Below, one piece after another: positions 56,293-64,000 of a stretch of 64,000 nt of DNA. The notes beneath the pieces were generated by a model, which had not been told where the DNA came from, searched no databases, and worked only from the letters and a program-made list of their open reading frames with translations. Position 1 is the first letter of the stretch; every line of letters starts with the position of its first letter. Origin of the DNA: Massilia pinisoli (lineage in GTDB: Bacteria > Pseudomonadota > Gammaproteobacteria > Burkholderiales > Burkholderiaceae_D); contig NZ_JANUGW010000003.1 of NCBI RefSeq assembly GCF_024753285.1, positions 186,001 to 250,000 on the forward strand. Direction: 5' to 3'. Position numbers and translations under genes: made by a program.

Positions 56293-59200
56293 ATGACGAG
56301 CGTAGCAGATGATATGAGCAACGTTACAAAGCCCGAAAAGTCGGCCGTCAAAAGGCTTTTCGACGACGCTCGGAAACGTCTAGTCGAAACAGGAACTCGC
56401 AATCGACTGGTGCACGTCAATCGCAAGAACAGTCGTGCCGCTGTTGTCAACGTCGTAAATGAGCGGTCCGAAGACGTTTACGAAATCCTCAGCAGTGGCA
56501 AGGCAATGCGCTTCCTAGCCATCGGCCTCGATAAGGATACCGAGGACAATGGTCTCAAACTGGCGGATGCTGGTGAGCCTGGCTTTGATGCTGAACGCTA
56601 TACCGACTCCCAACTTGAGACGCGAATGGGGCCTGACGCGCTGCAAAAGCGTCTTCTCAAAATTGCCCGGGAAGCCCAAACTGCGGAAGAAGAGTCCGGC
56701 ATCAATATTTTGTACCTAGCCCTGGGATTTCTGACCTGGTTCGAGGACAAGACCTCCGCGGTGCAGAGGGAGGCGCCACTCATACTGCTGCCGGTACAAC
56801 TTACTCGCAACCAGAAATCCAACACGTACGAAGTCCGACTCAGGGACGATGACGTTGTCACCAATCTTCCGCTCCAGCAGAGAATGAAGGAGGATTTTGG
56901 CCTGGTGCTGCCAGAGCTTGAGATCGCGGACGAATGGCGTCCGTCGTCGTACTTCGAGCGGGTCGAGGCCGCAGTCGCTTCGCAAAGCGCCTGGCGTGTG
57001 GATCGAGATGACATGCAGCTTGGCTTCTTCTCGTTCTCCAAGCTGTTGATGTACCGTGACCTGGCGCCGGAGGCTTGGCCAGATGGTGCTATCGCCGATC
57101 ATGAGCTGACCCGAGGCTTGCTCTATGAAGGGTTTGAACCAGAGCCACCGCTGATCGGTCGCGATGACCGCCTAGACGTCGCTTTGCCACCTGAGAAAAT
57201 TTTTCACGTCGTAGATGCCGACGCTTCGCAAGCCATCGTCATCGAGGAGGTTCGTCAAGGGCGGAACCTCGTCGTTCAGGGACCACCTGGGACCGGAAAA
57301 TCGCAGACGATTACGAATATCATCGCCGCAGCCGTCAAGGAGGGAAAACGCGTCCTGTTTGTCGCGGAGAAGATGGCGGCGCTTTCGGTTGTGCATGAGC
57401 GCCTTGTGAAAGTTGGGTTAAGGGATGTGTGCCTGGAACTTCATTCACGCACCGCCAACAAGAAGGACGTGCTCGCCGAACTGGCAAGAACGCTAATAAA
57501 GGTGTCGGCCGTACCATCTATGCCCGGGCCTCCGAGTTCGCTCACGAAGGTGCGCGACAAACTGAACACGCTCGCCGCCGCGCTCCACGAACCCATAGGG
57601 AGCTCAGGCGAGACACCGTATTCAGTACTGGGAGTTCAGGCGCGCTACATCGGGCTTAACGTTCCAGCACCGGTTTTCAACGGCAGCGTTCTGGCAGCGA
57701 TGTCGCGCGAACAGGTGGATGAGCTGCTCGTTGCTGTTGCCAAGTATGGCGAACTCCTCGTCAGCGAAGGCCAGCCCGACTCTCATCCGTTTGCTGGTGT
57801 ACAAAACCTGTCCCTTCAGCCAGTGGAGCTCTCTCGGCTGGCAAGTCTCCTGTCCAACGCGGTTGACGCTATTTCGGCATTGGACGAAGTACTGGGGCAG
57901 GCCTTCGCGGTCCTCGATATTGAGCTTCCGCGCACGCGAGCGAGTGCGCGTCAACTCCGTGACGCGCTCACGTATATCGACGGCCTACCCACTAACGCCG
58001 CAGATGCCGCGAGTAGACTTCTCGCCGAGGGCAGTCTTGAGCGACTGGCGAATGCATTGCGGGCGGGTGCTGCTTGGCGCGTCGCCAAGAGCCAGGCTGC
58101 CGAGCAGTTCGTGGATGCGGCTTTCGATGCGTCGCCTGTTTCCCTCCGTGGGGCTTTGGCTGGAGGCGTTCACTCGTTCTTCGCGCGCTGGGGAGGAGCA
58201 TATCGCGGCGCGTCGCGCGAGCTCGCCGGCATGCTCCGTGGCCCCATGCCCAAGAGTCCGAAGGACAGACTCTCGCTTCTTGATACGCTCATCAATATTG
58301 CTGAGAAAAAGAAGTTCTGGATAGCCGACGAATCATATTGCGCGAAATGCGTTGGAGAGGCGTGGCGTGGAGAGCTGACTGATTTCGAGCAGCTCCTCCC
58401 GGTCGTGGGCTGGTGTGAAAAAGCGAGTCGGGCACCGCTGGCGTGGCCGCGCGGGGTTCTGGTCGCGTTGGGACAGAAACCCGAGGTTGTCAGCAACTTG
58501 AAGCTCCAGCTAGGACGACTCGAACCAGCGTGTGAATCGGCTATTCGCGACGTGATGAACTCGCTACAGTTCTTACCTTCGACACTGGGACATGAAGAAC
58601 CGGTCGAGCACGAGCTGCCAACAGTCCGCGACTGGCTCAATCTCGTCGCGTTCTCTATGGACAGGTACTCAGGATGGTCGGCGCTTCAGAAAGCCCACGC
58701 TGCAATGGTGGAAGCAGGGCTGCCCGATGTGGCGGCGCGAATGCGAGCAGGTACGCTTTCTGCCGACCAAGCGATCACGGAGCTACGCTTCGCACGTGCC
58801 GAGCAACTTTGGAAAACGGCCCTAGGCACGTCGCCCCACCTTCGCGATATTAGTGAATTAGACCGCCACGATCTCGTCACAGAGTTCGCCGCATTGGAGC
58901 GCGAACGGTTAAAACACAATGTCATGAGCATCGTCGCAGGTCACCTGGGACAGCTTCCCCAAGGCGCGATGGGTGAGATGAAGGTTATCCGCGGAGAGAT
59001 CGGAAAAAAGCGTGGCCACATCGCACTGCGTAAGCTGTTCGCCAGCGCTGGTAACGCCCTACAGCGCATCAAGCCGGTAATGTTGATGAGCCCGATCTCA
59101 GTCGCACAATTTGTTCCACCAGGAGCGCTTTCTTTCGACCTCCTTATTATCGATGAGGCGTCCCAAGTGCGTCCGGAGGATGCTTTGGGCGCGATCGCGC

Positions 59201-61002
59201 GAGCCGAGCAGATCGTGGTGGTGGGGGACCAAAAGCAGCTGCCACCGTCTTCTTTCTTTGCTCGTCTGCTGAGCGATGAGGCAGAGGACGAGGTCGACGA
59301 GGAAGGCGAAGAAAACCTGTTAGGTGATGCCGCCAAGGCGGGCGCGATGGAAAGCATCCTTAGCCTATGCGAAGCACGCGGACTGAATTCTCGGATGCTT
59401 CGATGGCATTACCGTTCGCGCGATCCATCTTTGATCCAAGTATCGAACAAGGAATTTTACGACGACGAGCTCATTCTGCCGCCGTCGCCCTTGCAAAAGA
59501 ACCCGGATTTTGGCCTGACATTCACGCGAGTGCCAGGGGTCTATGACAAAGGCGGGAAGCGTGACAACCGCATTGAGGGGGAGGCGATTGTCACCCGTCT
59601 TGCTGAACACGCCCGTTCACATCCCGACGTATCTGTTGGTATCGTCACCTTCTCGTCCGCGCAGAAGAACCTCATTACCGAGCTGCTGGAATTGCGGCGC
59701 CGTACTGACGCAGTCTTAAACGATTTTCTGCGTGACGGCAATGCAGAGAGCGTCTTCGTCAAGAATATTGAGAACGTGCAGGGCGACGAGCGCGATGTCA
59801 TATTCGTAAGTGTCTGCTATGGCCCGACCGTCGCAGGAGGCAGACTCGCGAGCATGTCCTTTGGCCCAGTGAACAGCGAAGGCGGCGAGCGTAGGCTGAA
59901 TGTGCTTTTCACTCGCGCCCGGTTGAAATGCGAAGTGTTCGCGTCCTTCCACCCCAGCGACATCGATCCGGGACGAAGCGTGCGCGATGGCGTTCGCATC
60001 CTGAAGCACTATTTGGAGTTCGCAAACGGGGCGCCGCTCAGCGGTGTCGTGCCAACCGGAGTTACCGCCGATTCGCCTTTTGAGGAAGACGTGGCGAACA
60101 CGATCCGTAGCTTGGGTTTCCTAGCCGACCCCCAAGTCGGCACGGCGGGTTTCCGTATCGACTTGGGAGTACGTCATCCTGACCGTCCGGGCGCTTACCT
60201 GCTCGCGGTCGAATGTGACGGCGCGACTTATCACAGCGCTTTGTGGGCGCGTGAGAGGGACCGGCTACGACAAGATGTCCTTGAGCACCTCGGGTGGCGC
60301 TTCCACCGGATCTGGAGCACTGACTGGTTTTACAATCGTAAAAACGAGGTTGAGCGTCTACGGACTGCGCTGGCGAATGCAAGCCAGGCTGCCGAGCAGG
60401 CCATCCAGCTGGAAGGAGCGAATAAGAACAGCGCGCAGCGGCCTCTTACCGAACAAACACCGGTGCTGTTGGAGCTCCCCGAAACACCACCCAGGCAGAT
60501 GCCAGCGTACAAACGCTGTGTTATCCCGATGGGTACGGAGGAGCCGCACGAAGTACCAATGCATATAGTCGCCAATCTGGTGACACGTATCGTCCAGGAG
60601 GAGGGGCCAATCCATGTAGAGGAAGTCGCGCGGCGCCTTGCGTCTTGCTTCGGCAAGGAAAAAGCTGGCAGTAGAATACTTGGGACGGCGAAGAGTGCTC
60701 TTGAGATCGCACGAACGCAGGGCACTGAGCTTCTCACCGATGGGACGTTCTGGTTCACACGTGCTCAAGCCGATGACGCGCCAGTCCGGGACCGCGCGAA
60801 CGAGTCAGGGGCGACTCTGAAAGCAGCTTGCTTATGCATGCTGGAAGTGATAGCTGCGTTGAAGATCGCGCAAGCAGATAACGCTGGCGGAGAGGAGTCC
60901 GAACTGATCCGTTCTGCGGGGCGCTTGCTTGGGTTTAAGCGTGTAGGGGCCGAGTTACAGGAACGATTGGCTTCGGGCCTGAGCGCTTTGCAAAAACCGT
61001 AG
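56293..61002 (+). CDS. DUF4011-SF1 helicase-nuclease-DUF3320 protein (Hhe-like anti-phage defence)
   Basis: A 1569-residue multidomain protein. The ATG at 56293 has AAAGG upstream; a TTG at 56260 is less likely. A DUF4011 domain begins near residue 15 (VKRLFDDARKRLVETGTRNRL). Walker A GPPGTGKS is at 330-337. After a long helical insertion, Walker B is DEAS at 954-957, followed by VVVGDQKQLPPSS, LRWHYRSRDP, ENVQGDERDVIF and NVLFTRAR, all superfamily 1 helicase motifs. A Vsr/DUF559-type nuclease follows with Asp1290 (RIDLGV) and Glu1307/Asp1309 (VECDG). A DUF3320 domain lies at about 1410-1490. This order matches the single-gene Hhe defence architecture. The frame is intact. Target and trigger are unknown. 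Confidence 0.88.
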   Translation: MTSVADDMSNVTKPEKSAVKRLFDDARKRLVETGTRNRLVHVNRKNSRAAVVNVVNERSEDVYEILSSGKAMRFLAIGLDKDTEDNGLKLADAGEPGFDAERYTDSQLETRMGPDALQKRLLKIAREAQTAEEESGINILYLALGFLTWFEDKTSAVQREAPLILLPVQLTRNQKSNTYEVRLRDDDVVTNLPLQQRMKEDFGLVLPELEIADEWRPSSYFERVEAAVASQSAWRVDRDDMQLGFFSFSKLLMYRDLAPEAWPDGAIADHELTRGLLYEGFEPEPPLIGRDDRLDVALPPEKIFHVVDADASQAIVIEEVRQGRNLVVQGPPGTGKSQTITNIIAAAVKEGKRVLFVAEKMAALSVVHERLVKVGLRDVCLELHSRTANKKDVLAELARTLIKVSAVPSMPGPPSSLTKVRDKLNTLAAALHEPIGSSGETPYSVLGVQARYIGLNVPAPVFNGSVLAAMSREQVDELLVAVAKYGELLVSEGQPDSHPFAGVQNLSLQPVELSRLASLLSNAVDAISALDEVLGQAFAVLDIELPRTRASARQLRDALTYIDGLPTNAADAASRLLAEGSLERLANALRAGAAWRVAKSQAAEQFVDAAFDASPVSLRGALAGGVHSFFARWGGAYRGASRELAGMLRGPMPKSPKDRLSLLDTLINIAEKKKFWIADESYCAKCVGEAWRGELTDFEQLLPVVGWCEKASRAPLAWPRGVLVALGQKPEVVSNLKLQLGRLEPACESAIRDVMNSLQFLPSTLGHEEPVEHELPTVRDWLNLVAFSMDRYSGWSALQKAHAAMVEAGLPDVAARMRAGTLSADQAITELRFARAEQLWKTALGTSPHLRDISELDRHDLVTEFAALERERLKHNVMSIVAGHLGQLPQGAMGEMKVIRGEIGKKRGHIALRKLFASAGNALQRIKPVMLMSPISVAQFVPPGALSFDLLIIDEASQVRPEDALGAIARAEQIVVVGDQKQLPPSSFFARLLSDEAEDEVDEEGEENLLGDAAKAGAMESILSLCEARGLNSRMLRWHYRSRDPSLIQVSNKEFYDDELILPPSPLQKNPDFGLTFTRVPGVYDKGGKRDNRIEGEAIVTRLAEHARSHPDVSVGIVTFSSAQKNLITELLELRRRTDAVLNDFLRDGNAESVFVKNIENVQGDERDVIFVSVCYGPTVAGGRLASMSFGPVNSEGGERRLNVLFTRARLKCEVFASFHPSDIDPGRSVRDGVRILKHYLEFANGAPLSGVVPTGVTADSPFEEDVANTIRSLGFLADPQVGTAGFRIDLGVRHPDRPGAYLLAVECDGATYHSALWARERDRLRQDVLEHLGWRFHRIWSTDWFYNRKNEVERLRTALANASQAAEQAIQLEGANKNSAQRPLTEQTPVLLELPETPPRQMPAYKRCVIPMGTEEPHEVPMHIVANLVTRIVQEEGPIHVEEVARRLASCFGKEKAGSRILGTAKSALEIARTQGTELLTDGTFWFTRAQADDAPVRDRANESGATLKAACLCMLEVIAALKIAQADNAGGEESELIRSAGRLLGFKRVGAELQERLASGLSALQKP

Positions 61003-61066
61003 CGCATGACAGCTCGGACGTAATGGTTCTCAGTGTCAGGCGTTGGGGCCACTTTGGTCAGTTCTT

Positions 61067-61999
61067 CTATCGCGACCTGTCATCGGACACGGGAAGTCCA
61101 ATCGTTTGATCGACAATCCGGTCCAACTCCTCGTAGAAGTGCTGCCGATGGTAAGCGAGATGAGCTGTGTCAATCGCATGTCCCGGCAGTATACTTAACG
61201 TGCCGTGCAAACCAACCAGCGAAAGGTCGTCGTTAATGGAAAAGACGCCAAGATCGAACATCGTGTGATGATTCGGGCACAAGCAAAGAATGTTTGATGC
61301 AGTATCCGGTCCGTTATGCGGTGAGCCTAGCGGACGTATATGAGCGGCTTCTGCATAAGATCCTGACGGCGTGCTGATCCGTAATCCACAAATCTGGCAC
61401 GAATGGTCGTAACGCTGCTTCAGTTCACGTGCCAAAGCCGTGTCGCGGATCACCCTTTGGGTCGTTACAGTGGTCCGGGAAGGTATTCGGTTGCCGCGTT
61501 CGATGCCAGTCGTTTCAGGAACCGACGGTACGCTTATCGAACTCGCTGTCTCTCGTACGAGACGGAATCGCCAAATCTGGAAGCCGCCTTCCTCAACTTC
61601 ACGCCAATGACTCTCCACCCTAAAAAGTCCGTCATAGCGATATCCCGAAGCCGGCGCGTAGGGGTTGCGTCGGTCCGCCCCACGGATCACTCGGACGGGC
61701 AGGCCCTCAAGTTGACTGCGAACTAGAGCTAAATTACCTTTCGTAAGCTCTTGGTCAGCGATATGTCGCCAGCGATCGTCGCGGCCCCCATGCCCTGTGT
61801 AGATGATGACATCCCCTTGGTCGATATCATCTTTGTAGCCGCCGGAAATGACAACAGAATCGGCCCCTTCTCTAGGAGTTCCTGAAATCCCGGCTTGAGT
61901 CGGCATGTGAACTCCTGCGGCATTCATCTGTATCCTGTTTTGGTACACCGTGCCCGGAGGATTATGAGGAATTTCGCCAAAAAAACGCACTTTCGCCAT
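61067..61999 (-). CDS. YDG/SRA-HNH endonuclease (modification-dependent restriction)
   Basis: A 310-residue protein joining an SRA/YDG reader of modified cytosine (about 1-150: VRFFGEIPHNPPGTVYQNR, and Tyr122-Asp123-Gly124 in RYDGLFRV) to a C-terminal HNH nuclease. In the latter, Cys201 and Cys204 (CQIC), His220 (EAAHIRPLGSPHNG), Asn236 and Cys239/Cys241, and His244-His245 (CPNHHTMFD) make the zinc site and beta-beta-alpha-metal active site. Such fusions cut DNA carrying 5-methyl- or hydroxymethylcytosine and act as Type IV restriction. It converges with the helicase gene, 64 bases from its end. No partner methylase is visible, as expected for Type IV systems. Confidence 0.9.
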   Translation of the reverse strand: MAKVRFFGEIPHNPPGTVYQNRIQMNAAGVHMPTQAGISGTPREGADSVVISGGYKDDIDQGDVIIYTGHGGRDDRWRHIADQELTKGNLALVRSQLEGLPVRVIRGADRRNPYAPASGYRYDGLFRVESHWREVEEGGFQIWRFRLVRETASSISVPSVPETTGIERGNRIPSRTTVTTQRVIRDTALARELKQRYDHSCQICGLRISTPSGSYAEAAHIRPLGSPHNGPDTASNILCLCPNHHTMFDLGVFSINDDLSLVGLHGTLSILPGHAIDTAHLAYHRQHFYEELDRIVDQTIGLPVSDDRSR

Positions 62000-62152
62000 G
62001 TTTTAACCCGTTGTGTACATGTGGCTGCGCACAGAAGCTTAACTTCAGTTAGGTAATTAATGAAGGCCAGGACGAGGAAATGCAGTAAAACACACTAGGA
62101 AACGAATGCTAGCTTTAGCGACACCTGTGACGTGCATTTTCAAGGCATGCCT

Positions 62153-62878
62153 TTAGCGTATTAGGCCTGCGTGCGCAAAGGATGGATAGAAGGTTACGAA
62201 GGCCCAGCACAGCAGTAACACCAGAGACAAGATGCACATCCCGAGCGCACCGTTCGGCCGCAAGATGCCGAGGTAACTGATCGCCACGGCAGCCACGTTT
62301 TTCTTTGCCCTGTTCATACCACGCCAGCTGGTGAACATCCTCAGCGCCGCGTACAAGCCGGTACCAGCGGCGGTCGAAAGTAGCAGTACGCGAAACAACG
62401 AGTAGACATCGAGCTGGTCCAGCGTAATCTTGCGGTACACCACCCCGATGGCCGCCATGCATAGTGCCGTCAGGACGGATACTGACAAGTTGAAATACAG
62501 GGTCTTGCGACTGCGCACGGCTGCGTCTTCGAGCTCGGTACGCAGGTGGGCGACTTTCTCGGTCACCAGGAGCGACAGCTCGTCTTTGGCCACACCGAGC
62601 CGTTCGTCTATCGTCTTGCCAATCTTGTCAGAGGCGTAGTCAATCAAGGCCAAGACGTCGTCCTTGGTCACACGGCGCTGATCGTGGATCTCATTCGACA
62701 GTACGACGATGTTTGCCTGTAACTGGTCGCTCGCTTGCTTCACGACGTTGCCGAGCTCAGCGCTGGCTTGCGAGATCGCACCACCGATCATAGGGTTCAG
62801 CTTGGCGTCGACCACGTCACCAATCGCGTCCTTGACTTGCTTGAGCTCATCTCGCCAGTCAGTCGTGAACAATGCCAT
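62153..62878 (-). CDS. Coiled-coil membrane protein next to GTPase genes
   Basis: A 241-residue protein. The ATG at 62878 (MALFTTDWRDEL) has GGAGAAGG upstream; a GTG two codons earlier is possible. Residues about 1-115 are amphipathic and coiled-coil-like (VKDAIGDVVDAKLNPMIGG, KVAHLRTELEDAAVRSRK). Three or four membrane segments follow at about 122-145, 157-178, 188-202 and 210-232. I do not recognise the family. It lies 69 bases downstream of the GTPase gene in the same direction, so it is probably the third product of that unit and a candidate membrane effector or anchor. Confidence 0.7.
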   Translation of the reverse strand: MALFTTDWRDELKQVKDAIGDVVDAKLNPMIGGAISQASAELGNVVKQASDQLQANIVVLSNEIHDQRRVTKDDVLALIDYASDKIGKTIDERLGVAKDELSLLVTEKVAHLRTELEDAAVRSRKTLYFNLSVSVLTALCMAAIGVVYRKITLDQLDVYSLFRVLLLSTAAGTGLYAALRMFTSWRGMNRAKKNVAAVAISYLGILRPNGALGMCILSLVLLLCWAFVTFYPSFAHAGLIR

Positions 62879-62947
62879 TAACACCTTCTCCGTTGTTAGT
62901 CGTTTACCTTATGCCGGTTAGATTGTTCTTACAATCAAACCCTCGTG

Positions 62948-63595
62948 TCAAAGCCGCAGGCGTAATTCGTCGAGCCCTTCGCCGGTACGGCTACTTACGA
63001 ACACAATCGACGATGGGGCAAGCCCCACAAAGTGGTGACACAAGTCCATGCGCGTGGTCTTCCGCTGCTCCTCGTCGAGCGATTCGGCATGGCTGCGAAC
63101 CACAATTGGTGTGACGTCATGCATGCGGATCGCCTGATAGATTTTGATGTCCGCCCCGTGAATCTTGCCGTGCACGACGAGACAGATTTTGCCAAAGTTG
63201 TCGAACGGAAAATGCAAGACGAACGCCGACACAGGATGGCTGTTGGTGTCGTATCCAGGCACATCAGCGGCGCTGCGCTTGCCCCATTGGCACAGCAGAT
63301 CAATTCCGGTTCGCTCGGCCCAGTTAGTGGCGTCAGTGTGGGCACCGATCACAGGTGCAGGGCGAGCACGCCCCCGCGACAACTTGTTGACGATGGTCGA
63401 TTTGCCCGCCCCTGGTTGACCCAGGAAGGCTACCCGGCGCGGATCGGGTTTCTGGGTCAATTCCCGCAACGCGCGCAGGTTTTTGATGAGCGTCGTGTCC
63501 GGTGGCGGAGTCGGCTGCGGAGGTGGCCCATCCGTAACAGTATTGTACAGAAGCTTTCCGAGCCCAACGATGGCTGGCACCGCGAGCCACCACAT
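62948..63595 (-). CDS. Membrane-anchored small P-loop GTPase with non-canonical G4
   Basis: A 215-residue GTPase. An N-terminal membrane anchor (about 1-20, MWWLAVPAIVGLGKLLYN) is followed by a proline-rich linker (24-33), then the G domain: G1 GQPGAGKS at 59-66, a threonine in TDATNW (about 87-92) for G2, and G3 DVPGYDT at 111-117. The expected G4 (N/T-K-x-D) reads RSHAES near 167-172, so guanine recognition may be altered. G5-like SSRTGEG lies near the end. Fold and length resemble IRG/Era-like GTPases with a truncated tail. It starts three bases after the stop of the upstream gene and is clearly coupled to it. Confidence 0.82.
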   Translation of the reverse strand: MWWLAVPAIVGLGKLLYNTVTDGPPPQPTPPPDTTLIKNLRALRELTQKPDPRRVAFLGQPGAGKSTIVNKLSRGRARPAPVIGAHTDATNWAERTGIDLLCQWGKRSAADVPGYDTNSHPVSAFVLHFPFDNFGKICLVVHGKIHGADIKIYQAIRMHDVTPIVVRSHAESLDEEQRKTTRMDLCHHFVGLAPSSIVFVSSRTGEGLDELRLRL

Positions 63596-63598
63596 GGA

Positions 63599-64000
63599 TC
63601 AGCGCCCCAGCTCGTCGCGCAAGATGCTTTCCGCGAGCTCGTGGCAGTCGTTGAGATAACTGCTGCCCACCGCATATGTGATCGTAAAGCCTGCCGATGC
63701 GGCGACCGCCTGTCCGATGAAGGGAACAAATTTTGCGACGGACTTTATAGCTTGGCGCCCAATGAACTGCTTGAGCAACAGCAGTATCCCTTCCTTAGCT
63801 GCGTAGCGGATGACGTTGTTGGCGACGGCGCTTACGGTCGGGATCGCCGACTCTTTCAGGGAGTTCAGGATCTTGTCGCTCAAGCCAAAACACTCTCGCA
63901 GTTCTACGAATAGCTTCATCAACACCGACAGGTCGACGGCGATGTCCGCGCCCGGAATCGGGTTCAACCCGTTGGCTGCCGACGCGCCCGCGGCGATCGT
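63599..64000 (-). CDS. IRG/DUF697-like protein, C-terminal part (5' end outside window)
   Basis: Reading leftwards from the window edge, 133 codons to the TGA at 63599-63601 are visible. The frame is open to base 64000 (reading TIAAGASAANGLNPIPGADI), so the start lies beyond the window; a TTG inside this stretch is an unlikely start. The segment has NPIPGADIAVDLSVLMKLF, a long helix pair, and KFVPFIGQAVAASAGFTITY, which resemble the membrane-associating C-terminal region of DUF697/IRG-type GTPases. The full protein probably carries its own GTPase domain upstream. The coupled downstream gene is a second GTPase. Confidence 0.72.
   Translation of the reverse strand, partial: TIAAGASAANGLNPIPGADIAVDLSVLMKLFVELRECFGLSDKILNSLKESAIPTVSAVANNVIRYAAKEGILLLLKQFIGRQAIKSVAKFVPFIGQAVAASAGFTITYAVGSSYLNDCHELAESILRDELGR

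Larger units (their letters stand above)
48625..64000. mobile_element. Integrated genomic island (satellite-like), right end outside window
   Basis: From just after ychF to the window edge, the sequence has lower GC and relaxed third-position use compared with the first 48 kb. Gene content is integrase, AlpA-like regulator, PriCT-2/DUF3987 replication protein, small accessory gene, then cargo including two nuclease-type defence genes and a GTPase/membrane set. No capsid, tail or conjugation genes are visible. This fits a phage satellite (P4-like plan) or a small integrative element with a defence cargo region. The second attachment site is not in the window. Confidence 0.75.

Overview
The window is high-GC chromosomal DNA of a Betaproteobacterium, most likely Oxalobacteraceae (Massilia/Duganella/Janthinobacterium-like). 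This rests on gene content and gene order, such as lolB-ispE-tRNA-Gln-prs-rplY-pth-ychF, pilMNOPQ followed by aroK-aroB, and resB-ccsB beside a cytochrome c4. Almost every core codon ends in G or C. Genus is an inference; no rRNA is present.

Region by region. 1-3.4 kb: a left-reading catabolic set (MFS permease, tartrate/D-malate dehydrogenase, M14 deacylase cut by the window edge). 3.5-5.2 kb: hemB and engB. 5.4-9.5 kb: cytochrome c4 and System II cytochrome c maturation (resB, ccsB). 9.7-11.3 kb: the msrPQ methionine sulfoxide repair pair. 11.5-15.4 kb: lptM-lysA-DUF4153 reading left, cyaY reading right. 15.6-18 kb: penicillin-binding protein 1A. 18.3-25.3 kb: type IV pilus operon pilMNOPQ with overlapping stop/start codons, then a large Ig-like lipoprotein. 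25.4-28.2 kb: an in-frame aroK-aroB fusion and dgt. 28.2-32.7 kb: a VOC protein and the left-reading operon mutM-dynamin-like GTPase-mutY. 32.8-48.5 kb: TPR lipoprotein, lolB, ispE, tRNA-Gln, prs, rplY, pth and ychF. This order is interrupted on both sides of pth by two paralogous 476-residue degenerate HD/LuxR-HTH proteins and other accessory genes.

From about 48.6 kb to the right edge the DNA changes: lower GC, mixed third codon positions and cargo-type genes. A P4-type tyrosine integrase lies just after ychF, followed by an AlpA-like regulator with a pair of palindromic candidate operators, a PriCT-2/Toprim/DUF3987 replication protein and a small accessory protein. That backbone resembles a phage satellite or integrative element. 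Its cargo is a secreted protein of unknown function, a 1569-residue DUF4011-helicase-nuclease-DUF3320 protein (Hhe-like defence architecture), a convergent YDG/SRA-HNH modification-dependent nuclease, and, at the edge, a left-reading set of an IRG/DUF697-like protein (cut), a membrane-anchored P-loop GTPase with a non-standard G4 motif, and a coiled-coil membrane protein. This GTPase/membrane set beside two nuclease defences is the best candidate for an undescribed system.

Smaller oddities: two copies of a 141-142 bp inverted-repeat element, one of which supplies the mutY stop codon; a 420-nt antisense coding overlap between a DUF3857 gene and a GNAT gene; and a (Gly-Thr)9 tract in the lipoprotein after pilQ. 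No CRISPR array, rRNA or complete insertion sequence was seen.
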